A DNA stretch of 20,161 bases from an uncultured Collinsella sp. (GTDB lineage: Bacteria > Actinomycetota > Coriobacteriia > Coriobacteriales > Coriobacteriaceae). This document shows, in pieces, positions 14,037-20,161 of the stretch. Position 1 is the first letter of the stretch. Each line of letters begins with the position of its first letter. The notes under the pieces were generated by a model. That model had not been told where the DNA came from. It saw only the letters and a program-made list of their open reading frames with translations, and made no database searches. The stretch is from NCBI GenBank assembly GCA_900757705.1, contig CAAEOW010000073.1, positions 1-20,161 on the forward strand. The letters run 5' to 3'. Position numbers and translations under genes: made by a program.

Positions 14037-16184
14037 TTACTTCCCCTGCACCATGGTGAGGGAGATCTTCTTGCGGTCGCGATCGACCTTTTCGACCCAC
14101 ACCTTGACCGTGTCACCGACGCGCACCACGTCGCTCGGGTGCTTGACGAAGCGGTTGGCGAGCTTGGAGATGTGTACGAGGCCGTCCTGGTGCACGCCCA
14201 CGTCGACGAAGGCGCCAAAGTCGACGACGTTGCGCACCGTGCCCTTGAGTTCCATGCCGGGCTCCAGGTCGTCGATCGAAAGCGCCGAGCGGCTAAAGAC
14301 TACCTCGGGCGCGTCGTCGCGCGGGTCGCGACCGGGCTTCTTGAGCTCGTTGACGATGTCGATGAGCGTGAGGGTGCCGCAGTCCAGGTCGCTTGCCAGC
14401 GCCGAGATGCTGCCCAGGCGGCGCTCGATATCGGGCACGCCGCCGCGGCTGAGCTCGCTTGCCGCAACGCCGGCGCGCTCCAGGACGGCCGTGGCCACCT
14501 CGTAGCTTTCGGGGTGGACGCTTGTCGCGTCGAGCGGGTTCTTGCCGCCGCTGATGCGCAGGAAACCTGCGGCGTTGAGGTACGCCTTGGGTCCCAGCTT
14601 GGGGACCTTCTTGAGCTGGCGGCGATCGGTAAAGGCGCCGTTTTCCTCGCGGTAGGCCACGATGTTTTTGGCTACGCTCGGCGTAATGCCCGACACGTAG
14701 CCCAGCAGGCTTGCGCTCGCGGTGTTGACGTCGACGCCCACACGGTTGACGACGTCTTCCACCACGTGGCCCAAGGTGCGCGAAAGCTCGGCCTGGTCAA
14801 GGTCGTGCTGGTACTGGCCAACGCCGATGGACTGGGGCGGAATCTTGACGAGCTCTGCCAGCGGGTCTTGCAGACGGCGGCCCAGGCTCATGGCGCCACG
14901 TACGGTGACATCCAGATCGGGATACTCCTGGCTCGCGAGCTCGGAGGCGGAGTACACCGACGCGCCCGCCTCGTTGACGATGGTGTAGCGAAGGCTGGGC
15001 GCCTGCTCGGCAATAAACTCCGAGACGACTTCCTCGGTCTCGCGGCTGGCGGTGCCGTTGCCGATGACGATGGTGTTGACGCCGTCCTTCTTGACGAGGC
15101 GGGCGAGCTCGCGCTTGGTGCCGGCGACGTCGTGGCGCGGCTTGGTGGGGTAGACCACGCCGTGGTCGAGCAGCTTGCCGGTCTCGTCCATGACGGCGAC
15201 CTTGCAGCCGGTGCGGTAGCCCGGGTCGAGCGCGAGCACGCGGGCGCCGCGTACGGGGCGTGCCGAGAGCAGGCCTTCGAGATTCTTGGCAAAGACGTTG
15301 ATGGCCTCGGTTTGGGCGCGAACGGTGAGTTTGGCGCGGGCCTCGCGCTCCAGCGAGGGAGCCATGAGGCGCTTGTAACCATCAGCGATGGCGGCGTCAA
15401 AGACGGGCGCAAAGACGCCCTGGCGTCGGGGCCAACGGCTGCCGAGGCGTGCCGTGGCGGCAGCACCGTCGACGTTCACGCGCACGCGGAGCTTGTCCTC
15501 GCGCTCGCCGCGGTCGATCGCCAGCACGCGGTGGTTGGGAATACGGCGCAGCGGCTCGTCAAAGTTGTAGTAGGGCTCGTAGGGAGTCTTCTCCGCGGGG
15601 TCGGTGGCCTCGACGACGATGTCGGCGGTGTTTTGCGTAAAGGCGCGCAGGTCGGCGACGTTCTCGGGGTCCTCGGCCACCGTCTCGGCCACGATGTCCG
15701 CCGCACCGGCGAGCGCCTTCTCGGGCGTGTCGAAGCCGGCCTCCTCGTTGATGTATGCCGCGGCGGCGTCGAGTGCGCTGCCCTTGGCCGAGGCCTGCAT
15801 GATGATCATGTTGGCGAGCGGCTCCAGGCCGGCCTCGCGGGCCTTCTGCGCGCGGGTCATGCGCTTTTTGCGGTAGGGCTTGTAGAGGTCCTCGACGCGC
15901 TGAAGCTGCGTGGCCTCGCGAATCTGCTGCTCGAGCTCGGGCGTGAGCTTGCCCTGGGCGTCGATGAGCAGAATGACGTCCTCTTTGCGCTGCTCAAGAT
16001 TGCGAAGGTAGGACAGGCGCTCGTCGAGTGCGCGCAGGGCGACGTCGTCCATGCCGCCCGTGGCTTCCTTGCGGTAGCGCGAGATAAAGGGAATGGTGTT
16101 GCCCTCGTCGATGAGCTTGACGGCCGCCTCGATGTTGGCGGCCTTAAGGTTGAGCTCGCGGGCGAGCTGGGCGATAAGATCCAT
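14037..16184 (-). CDS. tex: Tex-family S1 RNA-binding protein (transcription accessory factor)
   Basis: This 715-residue protein matches the length and order of Tex. It has an N-terminal helical domain with the family stretch TIPFISRYRKEATGG (30-44) and YKPYRKKR (101-108). A YqgF/RNase-H-like domain starts at ALDPGYRTGCKVAVMD (318-333). Helix-hairpin-helix repeats span about 452-540 (IGVGQYQHD, YVSGITPSVAKNIV). A C-terminal S1 domain spans about 642-712 (VVDFGAFVDVGVHQDGLVHIS). Tex binds nucleic acid and RNA polymerase-linked complexes and affects transcription and virulence gene expression in other bacteria; its exact role here is not known. I use ATG 16184, preceded by AAGGAG, rather than the upstream in-frame start at 16340, because family similarity begins at MDLIAQLARE. 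It is monocistronic. Confidence 0.93.
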   Translation of the reverse strand: MDLIAQLARELNLKAANIEAAVKLIDEGNTIPFISRYRKEATGGMDDVALRALDERLSYLRNLEQRKEDVILLIDAQGKLTPELEQQIREATQLQRVEDLYKPYRKKRMTRAQKAREAGLEPLANMIIMQASAKGSALDAAAAYINEEAGFDTPEKALAGAADIVAETVAEDPENVADLRAFTQNTADIVVEATDPAEKTPYEPYYNFDEPLRRIPNHRVLAIDRGEREDKLRVRVNVDGAAATARLGSRWPRRQGVFAPVFDAAIADGYKRLMAPSLEREARAKLTVRAQTEAINVFAKNLEGLLSARPVRGARVLALDPGYRTGCKVAVMDETGKLLDHGVVYPTKPRHDVAGTKRELARLVKKDGVNTIVIGNGTASRETEEVVSEFIAEQAPSLRYTIVNEAGASVYSASELASQEYPDLDVTVRGAMSLGRRLQDPLAELVKIPPQSIGVGQYQHDLDQAELSRTLGHVVEDVVNRVGVDVNTASASLLGYVSGITPSVAKNIVAYREENGAFTDRRQLKKVPKLGPKAYLNAAGFLRISGGKNPLDATSVHPESYEVATAVLERAGVAASELSRGGVPDIERRLGSISALASDLDCGTLTLIDIVNELKKPGRDPRDDAPEVVFSRSALSIDDLEPGMELKGTVRNVVDFGAFVDVGVHQDGLVHISKLANRFVKHPSDVVRVGDTVKVWVEKVDRDRKKISLTMVQGK

Positions 16185-16267
16185 GGGACTCCTTGCGTTT
16201 GAGGTGCGTTTGCAGCACAGGGCTACCAAGGATACCACCCGTCCCAAAAGACTGTTTTGGAGCCGCG

Positions 16268-16425
16268 CCACGAAAACGACCCATCTACTACGTTTGAACC
16301 GTATGGGTCGACCGTGCCTGGTTTTACCGAAAATCGGCAAGCTGTTTACCTGCGGTTTTTATTTTGCGAAATATGGCATGGTTGAGGGCAATCGGTTAAA
16401 CGTAGTAGATAGGCCAATTTCGTGG
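16268..16425. repeat. 158-bp inverted-repeat element upstream of tex
   Basis: The ends are imperfect inverted repeats of 34 and 33 bp (16268-16301 and 16393-16425). They share exact blocks CCACGAAA, ATCTACTACGTTT and AACCG. The 91-bp centre has no reading frame of note and is locally AT-richer than the surroundings. The element lies 84 bp before the tex start, in a 408-bp gap (16185-16592) otherwise holding the oxidoreductase terminator. It could be a MITE-like element, a structured RNA or a regulatory region. Confidence 0.8.
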
Positions 16426-16485
16426 CGAACGAATCAAGCTGAGGTGCAAAAGGCCCCCGTCTCAGAAAAATCGTCAGCGAAGTAG

Positions 16486-16520
16486 CAAAAAGCCCCGCGG
16501 GCAGGAGACTGCTCGCGGGG
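16486..16520 (-). terminator. Terminator of the SDR-MFS-oxidoreductase operon
   Basis: CCCCGCGGGCAG (16493-16504) pairs with CTGCTCGCGGGG (16509-16520) with one mismatch and a GAGA loop. On the minus strand the stem is followed by CTTTTT. It lies about 73 bases after the Gfo/Idh/MocA stop codon. Confidence 0.85.
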
Positions 16521-16592
16521 CAAAGAAGAGGGGCTTGTTGGTGGCGGACCGAGGACTCGGCGTGGGCTTCTGCCACGGCCGCTCTTAAGGCA

Positions 16593-17633
16593 TTACAGCT
16601 CGACGAGCTGGCCGGTCTCGGCGGCCTCCTTGATAGCGTTGAGAAGTGTGAGCGTCTTGACGTTATCGGCCGGCGTCACGACGGGCTCGACCTCGCGGCG
16701 GACAACCTTCACAAAGTGCTTGAGCTGCATCTTGTGCGGCAGCGCCGGGTCGACGGCAGGAATCTCCATCTGCAGCGGCTTATGCCAGTTGGAGGCGCCG
16801 TCGTAGGAGAACTGGTGCAGGCGGGGCAGCGACAGGGCGCCTTTGGTGCCGCCGATGAAGTAGGCGTCGGCGTCGAAGGGGCGGTACTGAGGATCCTCGC
16901 GGGCGGTCGCCTCCCAGTTCCAGGGGCTGGCGGTGGCGTCGGAGATGGTCATGCTTGCGAGCGCGCCATCGGCAAAGCGAACGTTGACCACGGCGGAGTC
17001 CTCGGTCTCAAAACCGCGGGCGGCGCTGGACTGCATGCCCTGAACGGCGACGGGCTCGCCCAGCAGGTAGCGGAGCAGGTCGACGTCGTGGACCAGGTTG
17101 ACCAGGATCGGGCCGGCACCCTTCTTGCGGCGCCACTCGACATCGAAGTACTCGTCGTTCTTATAGATCATGTAGTGGAAGCTCGACACGGTGAGCTTGC
17201 CCAGCTTGCCGGACTCGATGATCTCCTTGGCCTTGTTCACAAACGGGTTGTGGCGACGGTGCTGACCCACGAGCACGGGCACGCCGGCGGTCTCGGCCTC
17301 GGAGGCGAAGGCCTGGGCATCCTCAAGATCGTTGGAGATCGGCTTTTCGACCAGCGGCACGATGTTGCGCTTCACAGCCTCGCGGGCAACGCCCAGGTGC
17401 AGGTCGTTGGGGGTGGCGATAATGACGGCCTCGGGCTTGACCTCGTCCATCATCTGGGCGGGATCGGTATAAAACGGCACGCCGGCGGCCTCGGCCGTGG
17501 CGCGGGCGCCCTCAAAGGCGTCGGCGATGGCGACGAGCTCGGCCTCGGGCTCTTCGGTGACAAAGCGGATGTGGTTGCGGCCCATGGCGCCGGCGCCGAT
17601 GACGGCAATGCGGACGGGATTGAGCTCGGACAT
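16593..17633 (-). CDS. Gfo/Idh/MocA-family NAD(P)-dependent oxidoreductase
   Basis: This 346-residue protein has an N-terminal Rossmann fold with GAGAMGRNH (13-21) and the family motif EKPISND (96-102), whose lysine contacts cofactor and substrate. The C-terminal alpha/beta domain begins around residue 125, with NLVHDVDLLRYLLGE (179-193) in the region of the family's catalytic Asp/His motif. Members oxidise or reduce sugars, cyclitols, sugar acids or related compounds in the cytoplasm; the substrate is not recognisable here. ATG 17633 has AAGGAG five bases upstream. It is the last gene of the likely operon after the SDR and MFS genes, separated from the MFS gene by 69 bp containing a palindromic repeat. 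It is followed by a clear terminator. Confidence 0.87.
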   Translation of the reverse strand: MSELNPVRIAVIGAGAMGRNHIRFVTEEPEAELVAIADAFEGARATAEAAGVPFYTDPAQMMDEVKPEAVIIATPNDLHLGVAREAVKRNIVPLVEKPISNDLEDAQAFASEAETAGVPVLVGQHRRHNPFVNKAKEIIESGKLGKLTVSSFHYMIYKNDEYFDVEWRRKKGAGPILVNLVHDVDLLRYLLGEPVAVQGMQSSAARGFETEDSAVVNVRFADGALASMTISDATASPWNWEATAREDPQYRPFDADAYFIGGTKGALSLPRLHQFSYDGASNWHKPLQMEIPAVDPALPHKMQLKHFVKVVRREVEPVVTPADNVKTLTLLNAIKEAAETGQLVEL

Positions 17634-17663
17634 TTCGACTCCTTAATACTGGTGACCGGTGGA

Positions 17664-17694
17664 ATGCGACAAAGGGACAGTCCCTTTGTCGCAT
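17664..17694. repeat. Palindromic GCGACAAAGGG repeat, copy 2
   Basis: A perfect 14-bp stem, ATGCGACAAAGGGA (17664-17677) with its complement (17681-17694), has a 3-base loop CAG. It starts eight bases after the MFS stop codon, on the minus strand, between the MFS and Gfo/Idh/MocA genes. The core GACAAAGGG and the position just behind a stop codon match the copy at 4518-4552. No T-run follows, so it may tune relative expression within the operon rather than end it. Confidence 0.85.
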
Positions 17695-17702
17695 CGGTAA
17701 AA

Positions 17703-18959
17703 CTAGGCGGACTTCTTCTTGCTGTCGGAGACCATCATGTAGACGGTGAGCACGACGGCGATGGCGGCGATCACGATGGCGCCGTAGAAAGACTGCTGGT
17801 AGGCGGCGCTGCCGGCCTCGGCGTGATATAGCACGGCGGTGATGGGCTGGCTGATCCAGGTGGAGGCGGCGTAACCCAAAAACATGATGCCGTAGTTGAC
17901 GCCGATGTTGCTGGTGCCAAAGGCGCCACCGGTGAGCGGCGGGTAGATGACGAGCAGGGCGCCAAAGCTAAAGCCGAGCAGGGCGAGTGCCACAAAGAAC
18001 ATGCTCTGCGTAAAGCTCATCGACATGATGACGAGGGCGACGATGGTGACGACAAGGCTGATGAGCAGCGACTTATAGGCGCCGAGCTTGTCGATGATCT
18101 GACCAAAGGACAGGCGGCCAACCAGGTTGGCGCAGGTGTTGACGGAGACCACCACACCGCCGAGGGCGACGGCTGCGGCGCTCGTGGGGTCGGCGAAGAG
18201 CTGGACGGCGGCGATGGAGGCAACCTTGCCCACGAGCAGGGTACCCGCGGTGGCGGCAAAGGCGAAGGTGACGATGAGGACCCAGAAGCGCGGGGTCTTG
18301 ACCATCTCGCCCGGGGTGAGGTCGCCGAAGGTGCCGGCATGTGCGCCGCCCTTGGGGGCCTCGAAGCCCTCGGGCAGCCAGCCGGCCTCGGGGGCCTTCA
18401 GGAACAGGGCGGAGGCGGCGATCGTCACAAAGAAGATGACGCCGAGTGCCTTGAGGGCGCCAAAGATGCCCAGGCTCGGGATGAGCAGTGAGGCGAGCAC
18501 CGGGGACAGCACGGCGGGGCCGGCGGTCGAAGCGGCGAGCGTAATGCCGGAGGCCAGGCCCTTCTTGTCGATGAACCACTTTTGGCCCGTGGTGAGCGCG
18601 GGGTTGTAGCCAAGGCCGTTGCCGATGGCGGCGACGAGCGAGAACCACAGGTAGAACTGCCACGGCTCGGTGACGGTGCCGGACATGAACCATCCCAGGC
18701 CGTAGCACACGGCGGCGGCGATCACGACGTTGCGGGGGCCAATCTTATCGGAGATGCGGCCGGCGAAGATGCCCGTCACGGCCATGATGGTCTGAAAGAC
18801 CGGGAAAGCCCAGGTAAGAGCGCTCGACCACTCGGGGTAGACGGCGAGCAGGTTCTTACTTACGACAGAATACAGGGCGATGGAGCTGATGAAGAACATA
18901 GTGACGCACGCGGCGGAAAGCACGACGGCGCGACCCTTGTTGGAGTTGGTGGAAGCCAT
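17703..18959 (-). CDS. MFS transporter, oxalate:formate antiporter (OFA)-like
   Basis: This 418-residue protein has about twelve membrane helices and a short basic C-terminus (DSKKKSA). The N-terminal half has the MFS loop 2-3 motif as GRISDKIGPRNV (67-78) and the pattern GNGLGYNPALTTGQKWFIDKKGLASG, typical of the OFA subfamily. GRLSFGQIIDKLGAYK repeats the loop motif in the second half. OFA proteins move small organic anions such as oxalate, formate or other carboxylates, but many members have unknown substrates. ATG 18959 has a weak AAAGAG ribosome site. It lies 67 bp downstream of the SDR gene, with a strong hairpin in the gap, and upstream of the Gfo/Idh/MocA gene. The context suggests import of the substrate oxidised by its two neighbours. 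Confidence 0.85.
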   Translation of the reverse strand: MASTNSNKGRAVVLSAACVTMFFISSIALYSVVSKNLLAVYPEWSSALTWAFPVFQTIMAVTGIFAGRISDKIGPRNVVIAAAVCYGLGWFMSGTVTEPWQFYLWFSLVAAIGNGLGYNPALTTGQKWFIDKKGLASGITLAASTAGPAVLSPVLASLLIPSLGIFGALKALGVIFFVTIAASALFLKAPEAGWLPEGFEAPKGGAHAGTFGDLTPGEMVKTPRFWVLIVTFAFAATAGTLLVGKVASIAAVQLFADPTSAAAVALGGVVVSVNTCANLVGRLSFGQIIDKLGAYKSLLISLVVTIVALVIMSMSFTQSMFFVALALLGFSFGALLVIYPPLTGGAFGTSNIGVNYGIMFLGYAASTWISQPITAVLYHAEAGSAAYQQSFYGAIVIAAIAVVLTVYMMVSDSKKKSA

Positions 18960-18981
18960 TGGACTCTTTCTAATCGATGCG

Positions 18982-19016
18982 CAGGGAGGGGCGGACGCGT
19001 CCGCGGGGCCTCCCTG
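18982..19016 (-). other. Intercistronic hairpin between the SDR and MFS genes
   Basis: CAGGGAGG (18982-18989) pairs with CCTCCCTG (19009-19016), enclosing the 14-bp palindrome GCGGACGCGTCCGC (18991-19004). It is very GC-rich with no T-run on the minus strand. This suggests transcript stabilisation or differential expression within the operon rather than a full stop. Confidence 0.65.
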
Positions 19017-19026
19017 TCAGGCTGGT

Positions 19027-19908
19027 TTACTGGTCAGTCGGCTTTGCGACGCCGGACTCGTCGGACCAGAGCTCGACACCCTTGTTCTTAAGGTAGTTGT
19101 CGGCATAGGCGCGACGGCCGCCGGGCTTGGCGGTGAGGTCGCCCATCATATTGGAGAAGCCGCCATCGACCTTGATGGCGTCACCGGTGGTAAAGTCCGA
19201 GCGCTTGGACGCCAGGAACATGACGGCGTTGGCGATATCGCTGACCTCGCCGATGCGGCGCGTGGCGATCAGGCGGCTGCGGCTCTTCTCGACCTCGGGG
19301 TCGGCGTAGAAGTTGGCCGACATCGGGGTCTTAACGAAGCAAGGCTCGACGCAGTTGGAGCGCACGCCGTAGGGGCCCCACTCGGCGGCCAGCATCTTGG
19401 ACATCATGTTGACGCCCGCCTTGGTGGAGCTGTATACGCCCGAGAACGTCTCGGGGGAGTGGCTGGCGACGGTCGAGATGTGCACCAGGCGGCCCTGGCC
19501 GGCCTTGATCATCTCGCGACCAAAGCGCTGCGAGGTGATGAAGTAGCCGGTGAGGTTGACGTTGAGCACCTGCTCCCAGTCGCTCAGCGGCAGGTCTTCC
19601 ATGGCTGCGAAGCGCAGGATGCCGGCGGTGTTGACAAGGACGTCGACGCGGCCGAAGTCGGCGATGGTGGCGTCGACGGCGGCCTGAACCTCGGTCTCGT
19701 CGGTGGCGTTCATCTTGTAACCCTCGGCGTGGATGCCAAACTCGGCGGCGAGGTCGGCAGCTGCGGCCTTGACCTTTTCCTCGTCCAGATCGAGCAGGAC
19801 GACGTTGGCGCCGTTGCGGGCGAACTCGCGGCAAATCTCGACGCCCATGCCGCCGAGTGCGCCGGTCACGGCGCAGACATCGCCCTCGAGCTTAAGCCAA
19901 TTGCTCAT
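19027..19908 (-). CDS. Short-chain dehydrogenase/reductase (classical SDR)
   Basis: This 293-residue NAD(P)-dependent oxidoreductase has the classical SDR motifs: TGALGGMG (15-22) for the dinucleotide, D40 after the second strand (which usually favours NAD+ over NADP+), NTAG (93-96), and YxxxK as Y159 and K163. The catalytic Ser position reads HIST, so either S145 or T146 occupies it. Thirteen residues before Y159, where Ser is usual, is T146. About 40 residues at the C-terminus (from roughly 253) extend beyond the usual SDR core of about 250. ATG 19908 has GAAGGG upstream. It is the first gene of the likely SDR-MFS-Gfo/Idh operon. The substrate is unknown; a polyol, sugar acid or hydroxysteroid alcohol are all possible. 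Confidence 0.87.
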   Translation of the reverse strand: MSNWLKLEGDVCAVTGALGGMGVEICREFARNGANVVLLDLDEEKVKAAAADLAAEFGIHAEGYKMNATDETEVQAAVDATIADFGRVDVLVNTAGILRFAAMEDLPLSDWEQVLNVNLTGYFITSQRFGREMIKAGQGRLVHISTVASHSPETFSGVYSSTKAGVNMMSKMLAAEWGPYGVRSNCVEPCFVKTPMSANFYADPEVEKSRSRLIATRRIGEVSDIANAVMFLASKRSDFTTGDAIKVDGGFSNMMGDLTAKPGGRRAYADNYLKNKGVELWSDESGVAKPTDQ

Positions 19909-19934
19909 AGGAACTTCCCTTCTTGTGCCTCCCA

Positions 19935-19961
19935 GTGGGTCGCTCCCATTAACCGACCCAC
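19935..19961 (-). promoter_or_regulatory. Leader hairpin or operator before the SDR gene
   Basis: An 8-bp inverted repeat, GTGGGTCG (19935-19942) and CGACCCAC (19954-19961), with an 11-base centre lies between the proposed promoter and the SDR start. It could be a leader-RNA stem or a dimeric regulator site. Confidence 0.5.
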
Positions 19962-19977
19962 GTGGTTTTCGCTGGTT

Positions 19978-20006
19978 ATCGTATGCTTAGCGTTCGCGCA
20001 GGTGAA
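19978..20006 (-). promoter_or_regulatory. Candidate promoter of the SDR operon
   Basis: On the minus strand TTCACC (20006-20001) and TACGAT (19983-19978) are separated by exactly 17 bases, each matching consensus at four or five of six positions. Transcription would start roughly 60 bases before the SDR ATG. Confidence 0.4.
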
Positions 20007-20083
20007 TTGCATATTTGTTAGAATGGCGTTAACCGTAGGTTTACACTGTGCATTGAGGTTTGTTCTCAATTGAGCGTGTGACC

Positions 20084-20131
20084 TGCGAAAACGACCCCCT
20101 GCGGCGCTGTGGGCCCGCGCGTGCGAAAACG
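20084..20131. repeat. Short direct repeat TGCGAAAACG before the divergent gene
   Basis: TGCGAAAACG occurs at 20084-20093 and 20122-20131, spaced 38 bp apart, within the presumed leader of the gene at 20142. The first copy continues as CGAAAACGACCC, which also occurs at 16271-16282 inside the 158-bp element. Confidence 0.55.
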
Positions 20132-20141
20132 GGAGATTGAC

Positions 20142-20161
20142 GTGTACGATCGACGACTTGA
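20142..20161 (+). CDS. Start of a divergent gene, probably a LysR-type regulator (truncated by window edge)
   Basis: GTG 20142 is preceded by GGGAG (20131-20135) with six bases of spacing, and the frame reads MYDRRL followed by D or E up to the window edge. This matches the first residues of many LysR-type regulators in Coriobacteriia and Clostridia, which often begin MY-x-[KR]-x-L-[DE]. A divergent LysR gene next to a catabolic operon is a common arrangement, and 233 bp separates the two starts. Only six complete codons are visible, so the call rests on start signals and context. Confidence 0.45.

Noticed and set aside
13681..14505. Second aldolase fragment suggested by GFHILP in a downstream frame
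   Set aside because: Only the final six residues of fsa are duplicated. The rest of that frame is the palindrome, the terminator and antisense tex, so it is a short sequence duplication and not a pseudogene.
13809..16202. 797-codon frame opposite tex
   Set aside because: It is antisense to a clear Tex protein and starts inside the terminator and repeat region, with no domain or ribosome site.
18880..20073. 397-codon frame opposite the SDR gene
   Set aside because: It is antisense to a classical SDR with all motifs and passes through the promoter region of that operon.

Overview
The window looks like chromosomal DNA from a GC-rich Gram-positive gut actinobacterium of the class Coriobacteriia, most likely Collinsella or a close relative. 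The clues are an LAxTG-type sortase signal, an LtaS-like membrane phosphatase-fold enzyme, strong GC bias at third codon positions, and many palindromic intergenic repeats. This placement is by recognition only; no search was run.

Layout from left to right. (1) 1-552: the 3' end of a sortase-anchored surface protein. (2) 553-1128: a 576-bp gene-free block holding two inverted copies of one terminator module, with an array of alternating palindromic half-sites on an exact 62-bp period between them. (3) 1129-3429 (-): an LTA-synthase-family protein, divergent from a nitroreductase (3644-4516, +). (4) 4676-9183 (+): a potassium block with Kup, a short KdpD-like histidine kinase and a KdpE-like response regulator. 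(5) 9288-11855 (-): a large RlmKL-like 23S rRNA methyltransferase, divergent from a HAD phosphatase (11931-12758, +). (6) 12952-13656 (+): a fructose-6-phosphate aldolase/transaldolase-like enzyme, convergent with tex (14037-16184, -). The 380 bp between them is full of inverted repeats. (7) 16185-16592: a 408-bp gap with a 158-bp inverted-repeat element and a terminator. (8) 16593-19908 (-): a likely operon of SDR dehydrogenase, OFA-type MFS transporter and Gfo/Idh/MocA oxidoreductase. It faces what looks like the first codons of a LysR-type regulator at the right edge (20142 onward, +).

How the genes work together. The kinase and regulator are four bases apart and follow kup, with no kdpFABC in view, so the pair may control Kup or a distant Kdp system. 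The SDR, MFS and Gfo/Idh genes look like an uptake-plus-oxidation module for an unidentified organic acid, polyol or cyclitol, probably controlled by the divergent regulator. The remaining genes are housekeeping enzymes with their own transcription units.

No phage, insertion sequence, CRISPR array, tRNA or rRNA was found. The most unusual material is intergenic (the 62-bp-period array, the paired terminators, the duplicated fsa 3' end, the 158-bp element). The most unusual coding feature is the apparent loss of catalytic motifs from the RlmL half of the RlmKL protein.
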